Source: Filosporella fistucella | Lineage: Eukaryota; Ascomycota; Leotiomycetes; Helotiales | Direction: 5' to 3' | NCBI GenBank assembly: GCA_030077755.1 | Contig: JAQJZZ010000017.1 | Span: forward strand, 1,798,001-1,862,000 | Length of the DNA: 64,000 bases | Part shown: in pieces, positions 1 to 13,880 of the stretch | How the letters are laid out: every line of letters begins with the position of its first letter | Position numbering within the stretch: the stretch's first letter is position 1 | Made by a program: the position numbers and the translations under genes | Notes under the pieces: generated by a model | Databases searched by the model: none | Seen by the model: the letters and a program-made list of their open reading frames with translations, nothing else | What the model was told of the DNA's origin: nothing

Positions 1-2640
1 AATTTTTTTATCTTTCCTTTTTTTATAGCTTCTTTCCCTTCTTAAAGCATAATAGCTATTATAAAAATCCCTAAATTAATATTCTCCTTAATTTCTTTAT
101 TATTTAATTTATTTATTTAAATAATAATATTAAATATTTTACTTATATTTATATATTAAGCTAGGATAGGCTAAGGTAGCGCTTATTCCTAAAAATAATA
201 AATAATATCCTTTCCTTTTTCCTTTTTAAAAATATACGCGGACCTTTTTCCTTTATTTAATTTCCCTAAATGCATTTTTTCTTTAATGGTTTTATAAATA
301 AGGCCTTATTTATAATTAATCCTAAAATTAGGATATTATTATTTAAAGTAACCCTTTTTTAAGTAATAATAATAGCGTGCCATTTAAGGGCGATATACTT
401 TTCTAGCAAAAGCATTTATACTAGAAATTGGTCCCTTAAATAAAGCTAAAGTATTAACTTTATTAATAATATTAATTAGGTAAATATTATAATTCCTCTC
501 GCTAAGTAGGGTAAACCGAACCCATTAGCCTCTTATCCCCATATTTATAATTACTTTAGCAAATATAGCCAGAGATTAAAAAGCCTTAATTAAATCCTTA
601 ATTATTCCTTTAAAGATTACTTAAGCTCATAAAGCTATAATAAGGACTATAAATTACTTTTCCCTTAATATTTAAGCTATATTCCCAAATTAATTTATTA
701 ATTAACTTAGGTTTTTACGCCTTTAAGCATTAGAATCAAATTCTTAAACCGTTTTATTATTTGCTAAAATCTTAATAATAGTCTTAACCATATTAATTAT
801 TATAAAGGGAAGCTTAATATTAATTTTATTCTTTTAAATAATCTTGCTTTAAATCCCTTAGGGAAGACTATTTAAAAACTATATCCTCCTTATATAATCC
901 TTAATTTAACCCTTTTTCTTTAACGCAAATAATATAGTTATAAATTATTAAATATAAGCACGCGTTTTAGCCTTATTACCACGCTTTTTATCCTTTAAAG
1001 CCTTTAGGAAAGCGTAAGAATTTATTTATTAAATAGCGTTATAATCCTTATATTCGGTTATAAGTGCTTTAATTAATGCACTTTAGTCCTAATTAACTTA
1101 TTTTTATAAAGTTTTAATATATTAGCCTATAGCCATAATATAATATCTTAATAGCCGTTTAATCTTCTCCTTTTTATCTTATTTAGCATTTTTAGCTTAA
1201 TCTTTAAACCTTTCCAGGAATTCCGTAATATTATACCCTTTAAAGTATAAAGCCCTAGGACTATGCGGAAGGGGTATAATAGGCACTATCCTTATAAATA
1301 TTATAGTTATTATTTAAGTAATTTAATCCTATATTATATCCGGTTCTTCCTTAAGAAGAAATTCTAATTCATTTGAAAAGCTTATTAATAATATTAAAAA
1401 TTATAAATTTAATAATTTATATTTTAAAAACTTAAGTAAGACTTATATATTTAATAGAACCACTATTAAAAGGGTTTATAAGACGGATATAATTAATCCT
1501 TATAACTCAATTTCCATACCATCTTCCTTATTCCCTTTCTTATTATCCTATTTTAATTCTTCCTTTTTAACCTTAATAAGCTTTGCTTATATTCGCTTTT
1601 ACTTAATATTTATTCATTTACCCATTTCCACTATTATTAATTTTGGCTAGGCTTAGCTTTATATTAATAAGAGAGTCTTATTTTATAATTAAAATTTAAT
1701 ATTATAATAGGGTAAAATGGTTAAAAAGGAGGTAAAAGGGTTTTAGTTCTGGCCTTAATGCCTAAGGCACCTAGCGTATATATATTCTCGGCTTTTGGCT
1801 TCTTAGTTCTATAGGCAATTATAACTTTAATTAATTTATAATTAACCATTTTACCCCTTTATATTTATAACCTATATAAGGAGACAATTAAGGCTCCGTT
1901 ATTACACGTCCTTATAGCTTATAATTATATTCTTTTAATATGCTAGCGTATATACCCCCTAATTAGAGAATAATATAAGGAAAGGCTTTAAAGGCTATAT
2001 GAGAGGAGGCTATATAGGAAGGGCCACTGCTATTTTACTAGATTCGAGATTAGAGAATAAAGGTTATATGGGAAGGGCTACCGCTATTTTACTAAATTTG
2101 AAGATAGCTTAAATTAAATCCGCCGGGCGGGGAGAAAGGAATTAATATAAGAGCTATTATTAAAACTAGAGTTTATTATATGATTAAAACTAGGTTTATT
2201 ATATAGGGTGCTTTAAAGCTGCTTTCTTATAATAAGTATAATTAAGGGGCAATTATACTTAAGAAAGGATATATATAATAGGATAAGATGGTTAAAAAGG
2301 AGGTAAAAGGATTCTAGTTCTAGCCTTAGTGCCTAAGGCACCTAGCGTATATATATTCTCGGCTTTTGGCTTTTTAATTTTATAGGCAGTCACAATTCCA
2401 ATTGATTTGTAGTTAACCATTTTACCCCTTTATAATATAATAATTTATCCTTATATTAAGGCCTTATATTATAGCCTAAATTCCTAATTATTAGACTTTT
2501 AACTCTAAACCAATTATTACCGCTTTTTTTAATTAACCAATATACTTATAATTAATAAAACCGATTCCTATTTCTTAAATACGTCCTTATTAATATAAAT
2601 TAAATATATATTATTTTTGATTCCTTGCATAGATTACCAA
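1..2640 (-). mobile_element. Ty3/Gypsy-like element copy A, 5' (gag) part, RIP-mutated
   Basis: This stretch is a direct repeat of 23,325-25,218 (copy C) and the inverted counterpart of 4,250-6,180 (copy B). It is read on the minus strand and truncated by the window start, so only the 5' leader and gag-like part are present. No long frame survives: C-to-T and G-to-A changes have filled it with TAA and TAG. The pairing to C is uninterrupted except for an extra piece at 1,703-2,434 that C lacks near 25,012, so that piece is a later insertion. The 5' end abuts a repeat of about 200 bp at 2,641-2,839. Family assignment rests on copy B, where protease, RT, RNase H and integrase signatures can be read through the stops. 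Confidence 0.75.
1703..2434. mobile_element. Small insertion with two terminal direct repeats (TRIM-like or paired MITEs)
   Basis: Two direct repeats of about 161 bp (1,703-1,863 and 2,273-2,434) flank about 409 bp of non-coding sequence. Each unit is itself bounded by an inverted repeat of about 20 bp, with GGGTAAAATGGTTAA at the left and its complement at the right. A core of about 45 bp (1,759-1,805 and 2,329-2,372) is almost identical between units and still contains GC-rich words, so it looks less mutated than its surroundings. The internal part carries two imperfect tandem copies around 2,005-2,100. The same gag region in copy C runs without this piece, which supports insertion. It could be a miniature LTR element or two MITEs that inserted together; there is no coding capacity. 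Confidence 0.6.
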
Positions 2641-2839
2641 TATAAAGGGGTAAGAAGTGTGCCGTTTAAGTATATAATAAATAATATAATAATTAAAATA
2701 ATAGGGGTAATATTTGAAAGAAGAAGAAGGATTTTATTATTAAGTTATATTCGGGCTATATTATATATAAAGTAAGCACCGGAGCGGAAAAACTATTTAC
2801 CGGTAAAATATATAACCTAAAATTATAAGGCTTTAACCC
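2641..2839 (+). repeat. Terminal repeat of about 200 bp, copy 1
   Basis: First of four copies of one repeat (others at 4,051-4,249 inverted, 13,881-14,078 and 25,219-25,417). It runs from TAAAGGGG-TAAGAAGTGT to GGCTTTAACCC and contains the word GAGCGGAAAAACTATTTACC, which is shared by all copies. It lies at the 5' end of the minus-strand copy A and abuts a Copia-like gag relic at its right end. Confidence 0.85.
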
Positions 2840-4050
2840 TATTATAATATAATTAATTAAAAGGATAGAATTATTAAAATAAAACCTCTCCGGAAATTAA
2901 AAGGAATTTAAAAGAATAATTACCCTTAAGCTTACCCTTATAAATAAGATATTAATTAAAAAAATATAAATTATAATTATAAATATAATATTAAATATTA
3001 TCCTTAGCTAATAAATAGCCGCTTAAAAGGCTAAAATCCTAATAAAAAGAATAAATAATGCTATAAGCCGAAATAAGCATAATTATAAGGATAATAATAA
3101 GTTTAAAAAAAGACGTAATTATAAGGGTAAAAAGCTTAAAAAGAACTCTTTAAGAGCCTTTTAATAGCCTTAACAAGATTATAATTATTAAAAAAGGAAC
3201 GCTTCTTTTATTCTATTAAATAATTTTATAAGCATATCTTATAATAATTAAAAGCTTTTCTTTAAGATAACCTATTATTTATATAAATAAAAGGGCTACC
3301 TTATAAATAGCCTTATTTGCTTAAATAAAGCTAAATGGATAAAAGCTAACTTAAAAAAAGTAAAATTATAAGAAGCTAAATAAAACCTCTAAGCTATTAA
3401 AAGGCTAGCTATTATTAAAAGAAAAAATTCCTTAAGGAATTTAAGAAAAGCTTTTATTAAGTCTTAAGCGCTAAAAGGCTTAATAGCGAATTATATAAGC
3501 ATTTAATAATTATTATTAAATTATTATAAACCATAATAAGGATTAAAAATACCCTAAAAGCACTTGCTAATATAGGTATTAATAATTCCTTTATTAATAT
3601 TTATAAAGCTTAAAGATTAAGAATAATGCCTTTAGCCTATTATAATATTTAATTTAGTATAATAGGTAAAGGTAATTTTTAGGTAATTAAAGCTTATAAT
3701 ATAATTATTAAGGCAAGGGATTCTTAAGGAATTATTAAAGAATTTAAAATAAGGCTTTATAAGTTTAAAAAGAATAAATATAAGCTAATTCTAAGGTATA
3801 ATTAGTTTTGCCTAAAGGGTATAAGATTATATAATTAAGCTAGCTTTTGCTAAGCCTATATTAAGGACTAAAATAATATTAAAATTTTATTTATAAAAAA
3901 GTTTAATATTATTTTAGCTATTAATAATACCCTAAAGCTATAAGCTTTATTTATTATAAAGGCAAATGAATATAATTATCTTTAAAATTATTAAAGGAAA
4001 TGCACTTGTTTTAAGAAGTATAATATTAATGCCAAAATAATATTATAATA
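2840..4050 (+). mobile_element. Copia-like gag relic, RIP-mutated
   Basis: The first part (about 2,846-3,185) matches 35,366-35,710 in the same orientation. Reading through stops, it gives a pattern like a Copia gag (KRIELLK, a Leu-rich stretch, then KEFKRIITLKL). No intact frame remains. The two terminal repeats at 2,641-2,839 and 4,051-4,249 point toward each other across this segment, so it seems to be old target sequence caught between Gypsy copies A and B. The Copia assignment is tentative; the repeat relationship is firm. Confidence 0.45.
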
Positions 4051-4249
4051 GGGTTAAAGCCCCGTGATTTTAGGTTATATATTTTACCGGTAAATAATTT
4101 TTCCGCTCTAGTACTCACTTTATATATAATATAGCCCGAGCATAACTTAAGAATAAAATCCTTTTTCTTCTTTTAAATATTACCCCTATTATTTTAGTTA
4201 TTATATTATTTATTATGCACTTAAATGGCACACTTCTTACCCCTTTATA
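4051..4249 (-). repeat. Terminal repeat of about 200 bp, copy 2 (inverted)
   Basis: Inverse of 2,641-2,839. It begins GGGTTAAAGCCC and ends next to the leader of the plus-strand Gypsy copy B. With the copy at 13,881-14,078 it makes an inverted pair around B. Confidence 0.85.
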
Positions 4250-7200
4250 TTAGTGACTTATATAAGGAATTAAAGATAATATATACTCGATCTATATTAA
4301 TAAGAACGTATTTAAGAGGTAAGAATTGGTTTTATCGGTTATAAATATACTAGTTAATTAAAAAAAGCGGTAATAATTGATTTAGAATTAAAAGTCTAAT
4401 AATTAGGAATTTAGGCTATAATATAAGGCCTTAATATAAGGGCAAATTATTATATTAAATTTTAATTATAAAATAGGACTCTCTTATTAATATAGAGCTA
4501 AGCCTAGCCAAAATTAATAATAGTAAAAATGGGTAAATAAATGAATATTAAGTAAAAGCAAATATAAGCAAAGCTTATTAAGATTAAGAGGAAAGAATTA
4601 AAATAAGATAATAAGAAAGGGAATAAGAAAAATGGTATGAAAATTAAGCTATAGGGATTAATTATATCCATCTTATAAATCCTTTTAATAGTGGTTTTAT
4701 TAAGTATATAGGTCTTACTTAAGTTTTTAAAATATAAATTATTAAGTTTACAATTTTTAATATTATTAGTGAGCTTTTAAGATGAATTAGATTATTATAT
4801 TAAAAAAGAACCGGATATAATATAAAATTAAGTTATATAAATAGCGGATATACAAGTAGCAGCTATAATATTTATAAGGGTAATGCTTATTATACCCCTT
4901 CCGCATAGTCCTAAGGCTCTATACTTTAAAGGATATAATATTATAGAGTTTTTAGAGAGGTTTAAAGACTAAGCTAAAGATGCTAAATAAGATAAAAAGG
5001 GGAAGATTAAATGGCTGCCGAGATATTATATTATAACTATAAGTTAATATATTAAAACTTTATAAGAATGGATTAATTAGGACTAAAATACATTAATTAA
5101 AGCACTTATAATAAAATATAAGGATTATAACGCCATTTAACAAATAAATTCTCGCGCTTTCCTAAAGGCTTTAAAGGATAAAAAGCGCGGTAATAAGGCT
5201 AAGACACATGCTTATATTTAATAATTTATAGCTATATTATTTATATTAAAGAAAAAGGGTTAAATTAAGGATTATATAAGGAGGATATAATTTTTAAATA
5301 ATCTTTTTTAAGGGATTTAAAATAAGGTTATTTAAAAGAATAAAATCAATATTAAGCTTTCCTTTATAATAATATATATTAATATAATTAAGACTATTAT
5401 TAAGATTTTAGCGAGTAATAAAACGGTTTAAGAATTTAATTTTAATATATAAGGGCGCGAGAACCTAAGTTAATTAATAAATTAATTTAGGAATATAGCT
5501 TAAGTATTAAGAAAAAAACAATTTACGGTTCCTATTATAGCCTTATAAGTCTAAGCAATCTCCAAAGGAATAATTAAGGATTTAATTAAGGCTTTTTAAT
5601 CTCTAGCTATATTTATTAAAGCAATTATGGATATAAGGATAAGAGGCTAATAGGTTTGGTTTATCCCGCTTAATAGGGGGAATTATGGTGCCTACCTAAT
5701 TAATATTATTAATAAGGTTAATATTTTAGCTCTGCCTCAAGGGCCAATTTTTAATATAAGTGCCTTTGCTAAAGAAGCATATTGCCCTTAAATAACACAT
5801 TATTATTATTACTTAAAAAAAGGTTATTTTAAATAATAATATCTTAAGTTTAGGATTAATTATAAATGAGGCCTTATTTATAAAACTATTAAAGAAAGAA
5901 TGCATTTAGAGAAACCGGGTAAAGGAAGAAGGTTTATATATATTCTTAAAGAAAAAAAAGGAAAGGATATTATTTATTATTTTTAAGAATAAGCGCCACC
6001 TTAACTTATCCCGGTTTAATATATAAATATAAGTGGAATATCTAGCATTATTATTTAAATAAATAAATCAGATAATAAAGAGATTAAGGAAAATATTAAT
6101 TTAAGGGTTTTTATAATAGCTACTATGCTTTAAAGGGAAAAAAGAGCTACGGAAGAAGAAAGATAAAAAAATCTAAGGCGCATATTAAAGGAAAGGATTA
6201 ATAGGAAAAGAAAGATAGCTATTTCAAAGGTCTTTAAGGCTAAGAATTAAAAGAAGGCAATTATAAAGGATAAGGTAATTAAGAATAATAAAATTAAAAA
6301 AATAAATATTAATAAAGAGCAAACCGAGGCTTTAAAAAAGGTAAGACCAAAAGTAGCTTAAAGAATTAAGCGATATTTAAATATATTAAAGCGCTTTATT
6401 AATTCTTTAAAACTTATAAATAAAATCTTAAATAATAAGCTAAAAGGGATTATTAAAAGAGAGGTTTTAACTTATTTAAATATGCTATAAAAGATATTAT
6501 TTAAGAATATAGCTACTGCTTTATTAATAAATATAAAAGGAAAAGCGGAGGATAATAAAATTTAAATAAATTTAATAATAATAAAAGAAACTAAATTACC
6601 TTTTATTATATTTAATTCAAAGCTTTAAATAAAGATTAAAGGAATTAAGAGGCTAGCGCTACTTGATTATAAGGCTAAGGCGGATATTATAAATACTAAG
6701 CTAATTAAGCGAATTAGCTTAAGAATTAGACCTAACCCTTAATTTAAGATAATTAGTTATAATAATAAAAAGAAAAGGTTTATTAGGATTTATAAAAACG
6801 TTATTATTAAGATTAGGAATATAAAAATAATAATAAATTTCTTTATTATAAATAACCCGTAAAATGAAATTATATTAGGGTAACCGTTTATTACTATTAG
6901 CTTACTTTCCTTTTTATATAAGGATAGCTTCTAATTTATAATGGTTATTAATAATAAGAGGATAAAGCAAGCCACGGCTTGCGTTATTAATATAATTAAT
7001 TCCTATTAAGGGAAAGGTGCTATATAAGGAAACTTATAGCCGGATTAAAGGCGGTACGGCTACCCGGCAAGCCTAATACTAAGATTAATAAGAAAAGGAT
7101 ATTAGTTTTAAATTTCACCTTGCCTAACGGGTTAAATAATAATATTTGGGAATAAGAAGGGATAAAAGTTTTTTTTATAAATATAAAAGATATTAGGGGC

Positions 7201-10200
7201 AATATTACTTATTTAAGGGCGACTAATTTTATATCCTTACTTTAAGTAAAGCATTTCTTTCTTATTATTAGCATTTTTAATATATATAAAAATAAGGCTA
7301 GCAAGATTATGCCTATAAAAAAAGGTGTTTTTAATAAGTTAATACCTAGTGAAAACCCAAATTAAAAATAAAAGAAGCTAAAAATAAAGCAAGTAAAAGG
7401 GCTAATAAAGCTAAGGAATAAATAAAATATATAACTAATCCTTAAGTTTTTAGATATAAAAAGGAAAAATAGATTAATAAAAGAAAGGATTAAGAAGTTA
7501 ATTATAAGAAACGGGCTATAAGAAAGAAAAAGGGAAATATTATTAAAATTATTATTTAAAAGGGAAAAGGCTATTGCATTTGAGTTTTTAAAGTATAAAT
7601 GGATTAATAAGAATATTATTCTATTATAAGAAATATAAATTATATTATATAAAGCCTAATAGAGCCCCGGATTTGCTATGCTATAATATTTGATAAAGGA
7701 AATTAATAAGATAATTAATAAGCGACTTAAGGCCAATATATTAGAGTTTTATTATAAACCTTATTAGAACTAATAATTTATTATAAAGAAAAAGAATAAA
7801 AAGCATAAATTAATTAATGCGGCTATAAAATATAATATTATTATTATTTAGGACATTAATTTATCACCGGATATAAATAAAATTTTAGAAGAATTTATTA
7901 AATGCTAAATTATATTATTTATTAATTTTTACTTTAAATATGATTAAATCTCTTTATACCTAAATAATAAGGATATAATTGCCTTTATAACGTTTTAAGG
8001 GCTAATTAAATATATAACTTTAATATAAGGTGCTATGAATTTTATTACTTAATTTATAAGGGCAAAAAAGGCAATTTTAAAAGATTATATTCCTAAATAT
8101 TATAAAATCTTTATAGATAATATTCTTATTCTTAATTTATATATAAGGTATAATAAGGAGGAAGCTGCCCCTAGGATTTAAAAGTTTATTTTAAAGCACT
8201 TAATTAATTTAGACCAAAGTTTTAATAAATATTAAGAGGATAGGAGCTATAATTAGGCCAAAATCATAATTTAGAATAAATGGAATTAAGCTAGTTAAAT
8301 ATGTATATTATATATAAGGATGCTCGCCAAATAATAAAAAGGTGCTAAAAATTATTAATTAAAAGAAATATTTTTTAATAATAGAGGTTTAGGCGTTTAT
8401 TAAAATTCACGTTTATTATTAGATATGGATTAAGGATTTTGCAATTATCGCGATACCGCTTTATTAATTACTTTATAAGGGAGTAAAGTTTATATAATTA
8501 AAAGAATATAATCTTGTTATAAATTTATTAAAACTAGCTTTAACTTTGGCATTAGCACTTATGCAATTAAATATATCCTTAAGCGCTAGCTTAATTATTT
8601 TAATAATAAATGCTAGTCTTTATGGGTAAGAAATAATTTTAATATAATTAGATATTAATAAGAAAAGGTACCCGGTCCGATATAATAGTGGATAGTAGTT
8701 ATAGGCTGAGTAAAATTATAATGCAATAAAAAGAGAATATAAAGGCATTTTAAAAGCTCTTAAAAAGGTCTAAAAATATCTTTATAAGGTGCACTTTTTA
8801 TTAAAGACTAATATAGCTATCCTAATAGCTTAATTAAATTTTATTATATCCGATTTACTAGGAATATTAATAATTTAATAAATAGCATGGATCCGGCTAT
8901 TTAATTTTAAGGTTAAGCACGTGCTTAAGAAAAAATATACCATTATAAATAGGCTATCTTAGCGATTAGCAATAAAAGAGGAATTAAGACTTAAAGCTTA
9001 AGAGGAAGATATTAACGATTTTATTAATGCTTATATAAGTTCTTATTAAGTTATTCCATATTATAAGGTTAGAATTGGACCTGCTTAAGCATTTTTGCTA
9101 AAAGGAAACTAGAGTCTTAATTTAAGGCTAATAGCTAAATTTTTAATAATATTTAAGAGGCCTATATAAGTTATAAAATCCGATTTTAAATAATTTAAAA
9201 CGCAAGCGCTTAATTATAAGGTTAAGAGAAGGGTGCTATTTTAAAGGGCAAATAAGGATTTGCTAAAAAGAAGAATAATTAACTTAAAAGCTAAAAGAAA
9301 AGCAATTCTTTAAGCACTCTATAATAAAACCAGGCATAAAAGAAGAGAAAGCACTTATTAAAAAGTAATTAAAAAATATTTTTAAGACTCTTGTTATAAA
9401 GATATAAAAGCATTTATCTTAAGGTGTAATAAGTATTAATTATAAAGTAGCGCTTAATAAGAAAAACCTTTATATTTAACTTGATCTAATGCCCTTTAAT
9501 TAAAGATAGGCTTAAATATTATTTATATGCCGGAATATAAAAGAAAAAAATACTTAGTTATAATATAATATAATCTCTTAAGCTAGGTTAAAGGACATAT
9601 ATTAAGTATAATAACCTTTAAATTAATAATAAATTTTATATAAAAAGATATAATTTGCTAGTATAGGGTTTTTAAAAAGCTAATTATTAATAAGGGGTTA
9701 AAAAATAAAGGGCTAATTAAGAAATTAATATAAAAGTATAATATTTAATATATTATGGTTTTTACTTATTATATTATTATAAATAAGATAATAAAAAAAG
9801 GATATAAGCTAATTATTAAAGCCTTAGCCAAAATAATAAATAAAGGAAAGGGAAAGTAGGTAAATAATTTATATGCTATGCTATTAGCTAATAAAGCAAT
9901 AATAAAAATAATAATTAGATTCTCGCCCTTTTACTTAAATTATAAATTAAAAGCGGTGCTACCTATAGAAATACGGATCCCTATATAGAGAATTTTGAAT
10001 TAGGAAAATATTTAAAGCATAATAAAGCTCTTAGCAATTAAGGCTAAATAAATTTAGCTAAGGGATAAGGATTTAAAAGAAGCCACGGCAAAATAAAAGA
10101 GAATGCGTATTGCTAATAAGGATTAATTTAATAAATTTAAATAGATTTAAATCTAAGAAATAAAAAGGGGAGACATTATTTTATTATATAATATATTATA

Positions 10201-10880
10201 AGAAATAAATATATCCTCGCGGTTAAAGCTTAAATATAAGTAGCTAGGTCTATTTAGGGTTAATAAGGTAATTATTAATAAGGGAATATATTTTTTAAAA
10301 GAAATAAATAAAATAAGATTATATAAGATATATGCTAATAATAAAATAAAAGTCTTTAAATAAAGGTAAGGTATTTGAGATCCTATATTAATTAAAAATA
10401 ATATGGAAATAAGGGACGGAAATAAAAATAATAAAGGAATAAAGTAAAAAGGGGGAAATAATAAAGAAATTATAAAAATTCCATTAAAGGAATAAAGGGA
10501 TCTAAATCTATTAATTAAAGGAATAAAGAAAAGGGAAATAAAGATAAGAAGATAAGAAGCTTATTAAATAATAATACCGGTTAAGTGGAGTTTTAGGGTT
10601 ATTTTAAATAATAATAATTAATATATAATAAAAGGATTTAATAATAGGAAATTTTATCTTGCCTAATGGGATAAATTATAATATGCTTAAAAATAGCTCG
10701 CGTAAAAGTTTTATTTATTAAAAAGGAAAGAAAAAATTAATATTTAATTTTATTTTATTTCTCTATTTTATTATATTTGCTATTTATCTTACCTAGGTAT
10801 TTATTTCATTTATGCCTTTTTTTTATTTAGCTCTTAAAAAAGCATATTATTTTAAAAGGAAAAAACTTATATTTAATTCT
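4250..10880 (+). mobile_element. Ty3/Gypsy-like element copy B, gag-pol relic
   Basis: A complete but dead gag-pol region can be followed by reading through RIP-made stops. Gag with FLERFKD and KIKWLPRYY is near 4,945-5,060. An aspartic protease motif like LLD-x-KAKADIINTK is near 6,658-6,700. Reverse transcriptase runs about 7,700-8,250, with the catalytic box now FIDNI near 8,110-8,130, a D-to-N change expected from G-to-A. RNase H (NASLYGQE near 8,600; VKHVL near 8,915) follows. The integrase has its H-H-C-C zinc region near 9,320-9,440, a core with DIICQYRVF near 9,640, and the C-terminal KLKYKQLGLFRV block near 10,220. The order RT-RH-IN is that of Ty3/Gypsy. Clear LTR direct repeats are not seen; inverted repeats of about 200 bp bound the wider unit instead. 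Confidence 0.8.
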
Positions 10881-13880
10881 CGCTCGCTTTTTTATTATCC
10901 TTAAATTTATTATTAGCCTCCTTATTAAGGTTATAAGCAGCTAAGGGTATATAATCTTTAAGACTTTTCTTAATTATAATTTATTTAAATAATTTAAATA
11001 AAATAAGAGCAGGTTTCTTAGATTTCTTAGTCTTTTTAAGTTTTTTAGCTTTCTTTAAGGTTAATTCGGGCTTAGTTTTAAGGTATGGAAATAATAAAGT
11101 TTTCTTAGATTTAATTTATTTAATAAGAGCAATAAGAGGAGAATTAGCTAAAGGAGAGCTAATTATAAGGATATAGGTTATTTTAAGCTTTAGCTTCTTA
11201 AATAGAGTAAAATCAGCGTTTATAATAGCATTAGAATCGTCCTTAATACTAGAATTAAGGGCCTTATACTTTTTAATTTTTTTAGCAAATAAAGAATTAA
11301 TAATAAATGACTTTATAATAGCTTTTCCTTTATCCTTTTTAAAAGAAATAAGAGAATCTTTAATATTATAGTCTTTCTTATTAAGGGTAGCGGATATAAA
11401 AGCTTTTTTAATAATAAAAGGATAAGGTAAAGTAAGATAATAGCAATAAGGCTTAATTATAATAGGGTTGCTAGCATTTAAAAGATATTTAATCTATTAT
11501 TAATAATTTGGGTAATTAGTAATAATAGCTTTATTATAAGAAGACTTAAGCAGGTTAAAGTTATTATTATTATATTCCTTATTAAAAATAGTTAAAACGC
11601 CGCTATTAAGACTAATAAGGGAATAGCCGAGATAGTTATAAGCTAATTAAATTTTAAGGTAAGGTTTAAAGGTGGCTTTAAATAAGTAAACCTCTATTTA
11701 TGTGATTTAGGATATAGCGTTAATAAATTATAAAATGCTAAAGAAGTAATTAAAAAGAAGGCGATATTTAATTTTAGCGTTATATAAAGATTTTAAAATA
11801 TAATTAACGGGATTTAAATTAAAGAGTTTAGCATTTTTAATATAAGTAATAATAAATTTAATATTGGCTAAAGTAGCTAAATTATTAGGAAAAGAAGCAG
11901 GAGCCTTATTATTAAAAGACTCCTTTTTAAGAATAATAATAGGGTTTTAAATAGCGGATTAATAGCTAGCAGCTTTAATAATGCTAGGAATAAGAGCTAT
12001 ATTAGCCTTAATAAATCCGGCTATAAGCTAGGAAAGAGCAGGATTAATTAAGCTATGCATAAGGGTATTAATGGCATGGTATATAGGGTTAAAGGTAATA
12101 GGCACTTAAGGAGCTATATTTATTTAATTATCTCTATTAGATAAGGTAATAAGAGCGAGGTGCTTAGGAGTAAATAAATTATTTTAGTGCTTAGGTAAAG
12201 ATATCTTAATATGCTTAAGGTATATTATAAGAGATTAATTAGGGAAGGGACTATTATAAGTAAGGGAGGGAATAATATAAAGAAATACCTACCTGGCTAA
12301 TTTAAAAAATTATTAAAAAGAAAAAGTTAAAAGGGAATAAGGAAGGGTATTTATACTTGAAATATAATAAGGATAAGGCTTGCTATTATATAAAGGCGAA
12401 TTGCTAAGCCTTAAAAAGGAAAAAAAGCAAAAGTAAATTATTAATTAAAATTAAATTTTATAAATGCTATAAAGAGCGAATACCTGTTAAAGTAGCTTTT
12501 ATAATAGCGCTAGCTTACTTTTTACCCTTATTATAAATGGTAATATACTTCTTTAAGTTCTTAGGGGCTATTTTTAATTATTTTATTAAGGTTGAGGTTA
12601 GTATTAAAAAGTTTATTTAAATAGGAAAACGTTTAAAATAAGGGAGCAAAGGCAAACGGTTAATTAAAAATTAAATTATTTACTTAATAGCTTTTATTAA
12701 TTATAAGCCATATGCAATTTACCTTTAGCCAAATTAAACCAATTATTTAAGGATTCTTTTCCTTAAAAACATTCTTTCCTTTTTAACCTTTTTCCTTTTA
12801 AATCATATAAAAAAACCGATTATATTATAGCTATAAAGAATGTATTAGATATTTAATCTAAGAGCATTGCTCTTATTGTTAATATAATATTTTGAAATAT
12901 ATAAGAGGTAAAGGATTATCTTGCTAATATCCTAAAATAAAATAAGTATAAGATTAAGGCAGGAATTCTTTAAGATATGCTATAATATTATAAAAGGGCA
13001 TTTAATATAATTAAGGAGGTATTCTTATTTATATAAGAGGATAAAGCTTATTAGATATATATATTTAAAGACGAGTTTATTAATAGGTGGGCATAAGCGC
13101 TATTAATTATTAAAGAGAATAAGAAGAAATAAGATTAAATATATAAGGTAAAGAAGGCGATTTATAATTGGTAAAAGGATAATAATATTATAAAGTAATT
13201 AAATGAAATAAATTACTCGCTAAATTTCCTTTATATATATAAAAAGCTAGCTTAACTTATTAATAGCTTAGAGTAATTTATATACTTAATAAATATTATA
13301 GCCGTTTAACGTTTTATTAATAAAAAGAAATAGGCCAAGCTAATTAAGGGTCTTATATTTAATAATTTTAATAAAGCATAAAAGATTTAAAATAAAAAGA
13401 TAAAAGAAATTTTATTATAATAAGCATAAGAATTAGGAATAACCTTTAATATTTATGGATTTTTAAAAGAAATAAGTATAAAAATAATTAAAGAACTTAT
13501 TTCTAAAGACCTGATATAGCTAAATAATAAAAATAATAATAGAGAAATTTCACCCCGCCTAATAAGCTAAAATTTACCGGTTCTTAATATAAATCTTAAA
13601 AGTAATAGTTAGGCTCTTAAATTTAAAGGAATTCATATGCTATAAGAGAAAGCAGAGAAATATAGCATGGTTTTAAGACCCATAAATAAATTAAATAAAG
13701 AAAAAATAAATAATATAAAGGAAGAATTAATGAATAATAAAGAGGATAATAAGGATATACAAGTAATAAATAGCTAATGCCATTATATAAAAGATATTAT
13801 AAAGGGCTAAAAGATTATAATAAAAAAGAAAAGGGCACTTGGAATTATAATTAAGATAAAGCTATTAGCTAAAATATATT
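10881..13880. mobile_element. Extra 3 kb downstream of copy B pol, two relic reading directions
   Basis: This segment is paired in inverted orientation with 15,615-18,620 of copy C, so it travelled with the Gypsy-like core. The C copy is better preserved. There, the plus strand at about 17,400-18,620 (minus strand in B, about 10,890-12,080) reads as a hydrophilic protein ending in a Lys-rich nuclear-localisation-like tail (KKVRKPKKKIKKFKK). The part at 12,790-13,700 has a coding look on the plus strand but too many stops for me to assign a family. The short GC-rich word with CACCCCGCC near 13,550 recurs in this element. Neither reading gives a recognised domain. Confidence 0.5.
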
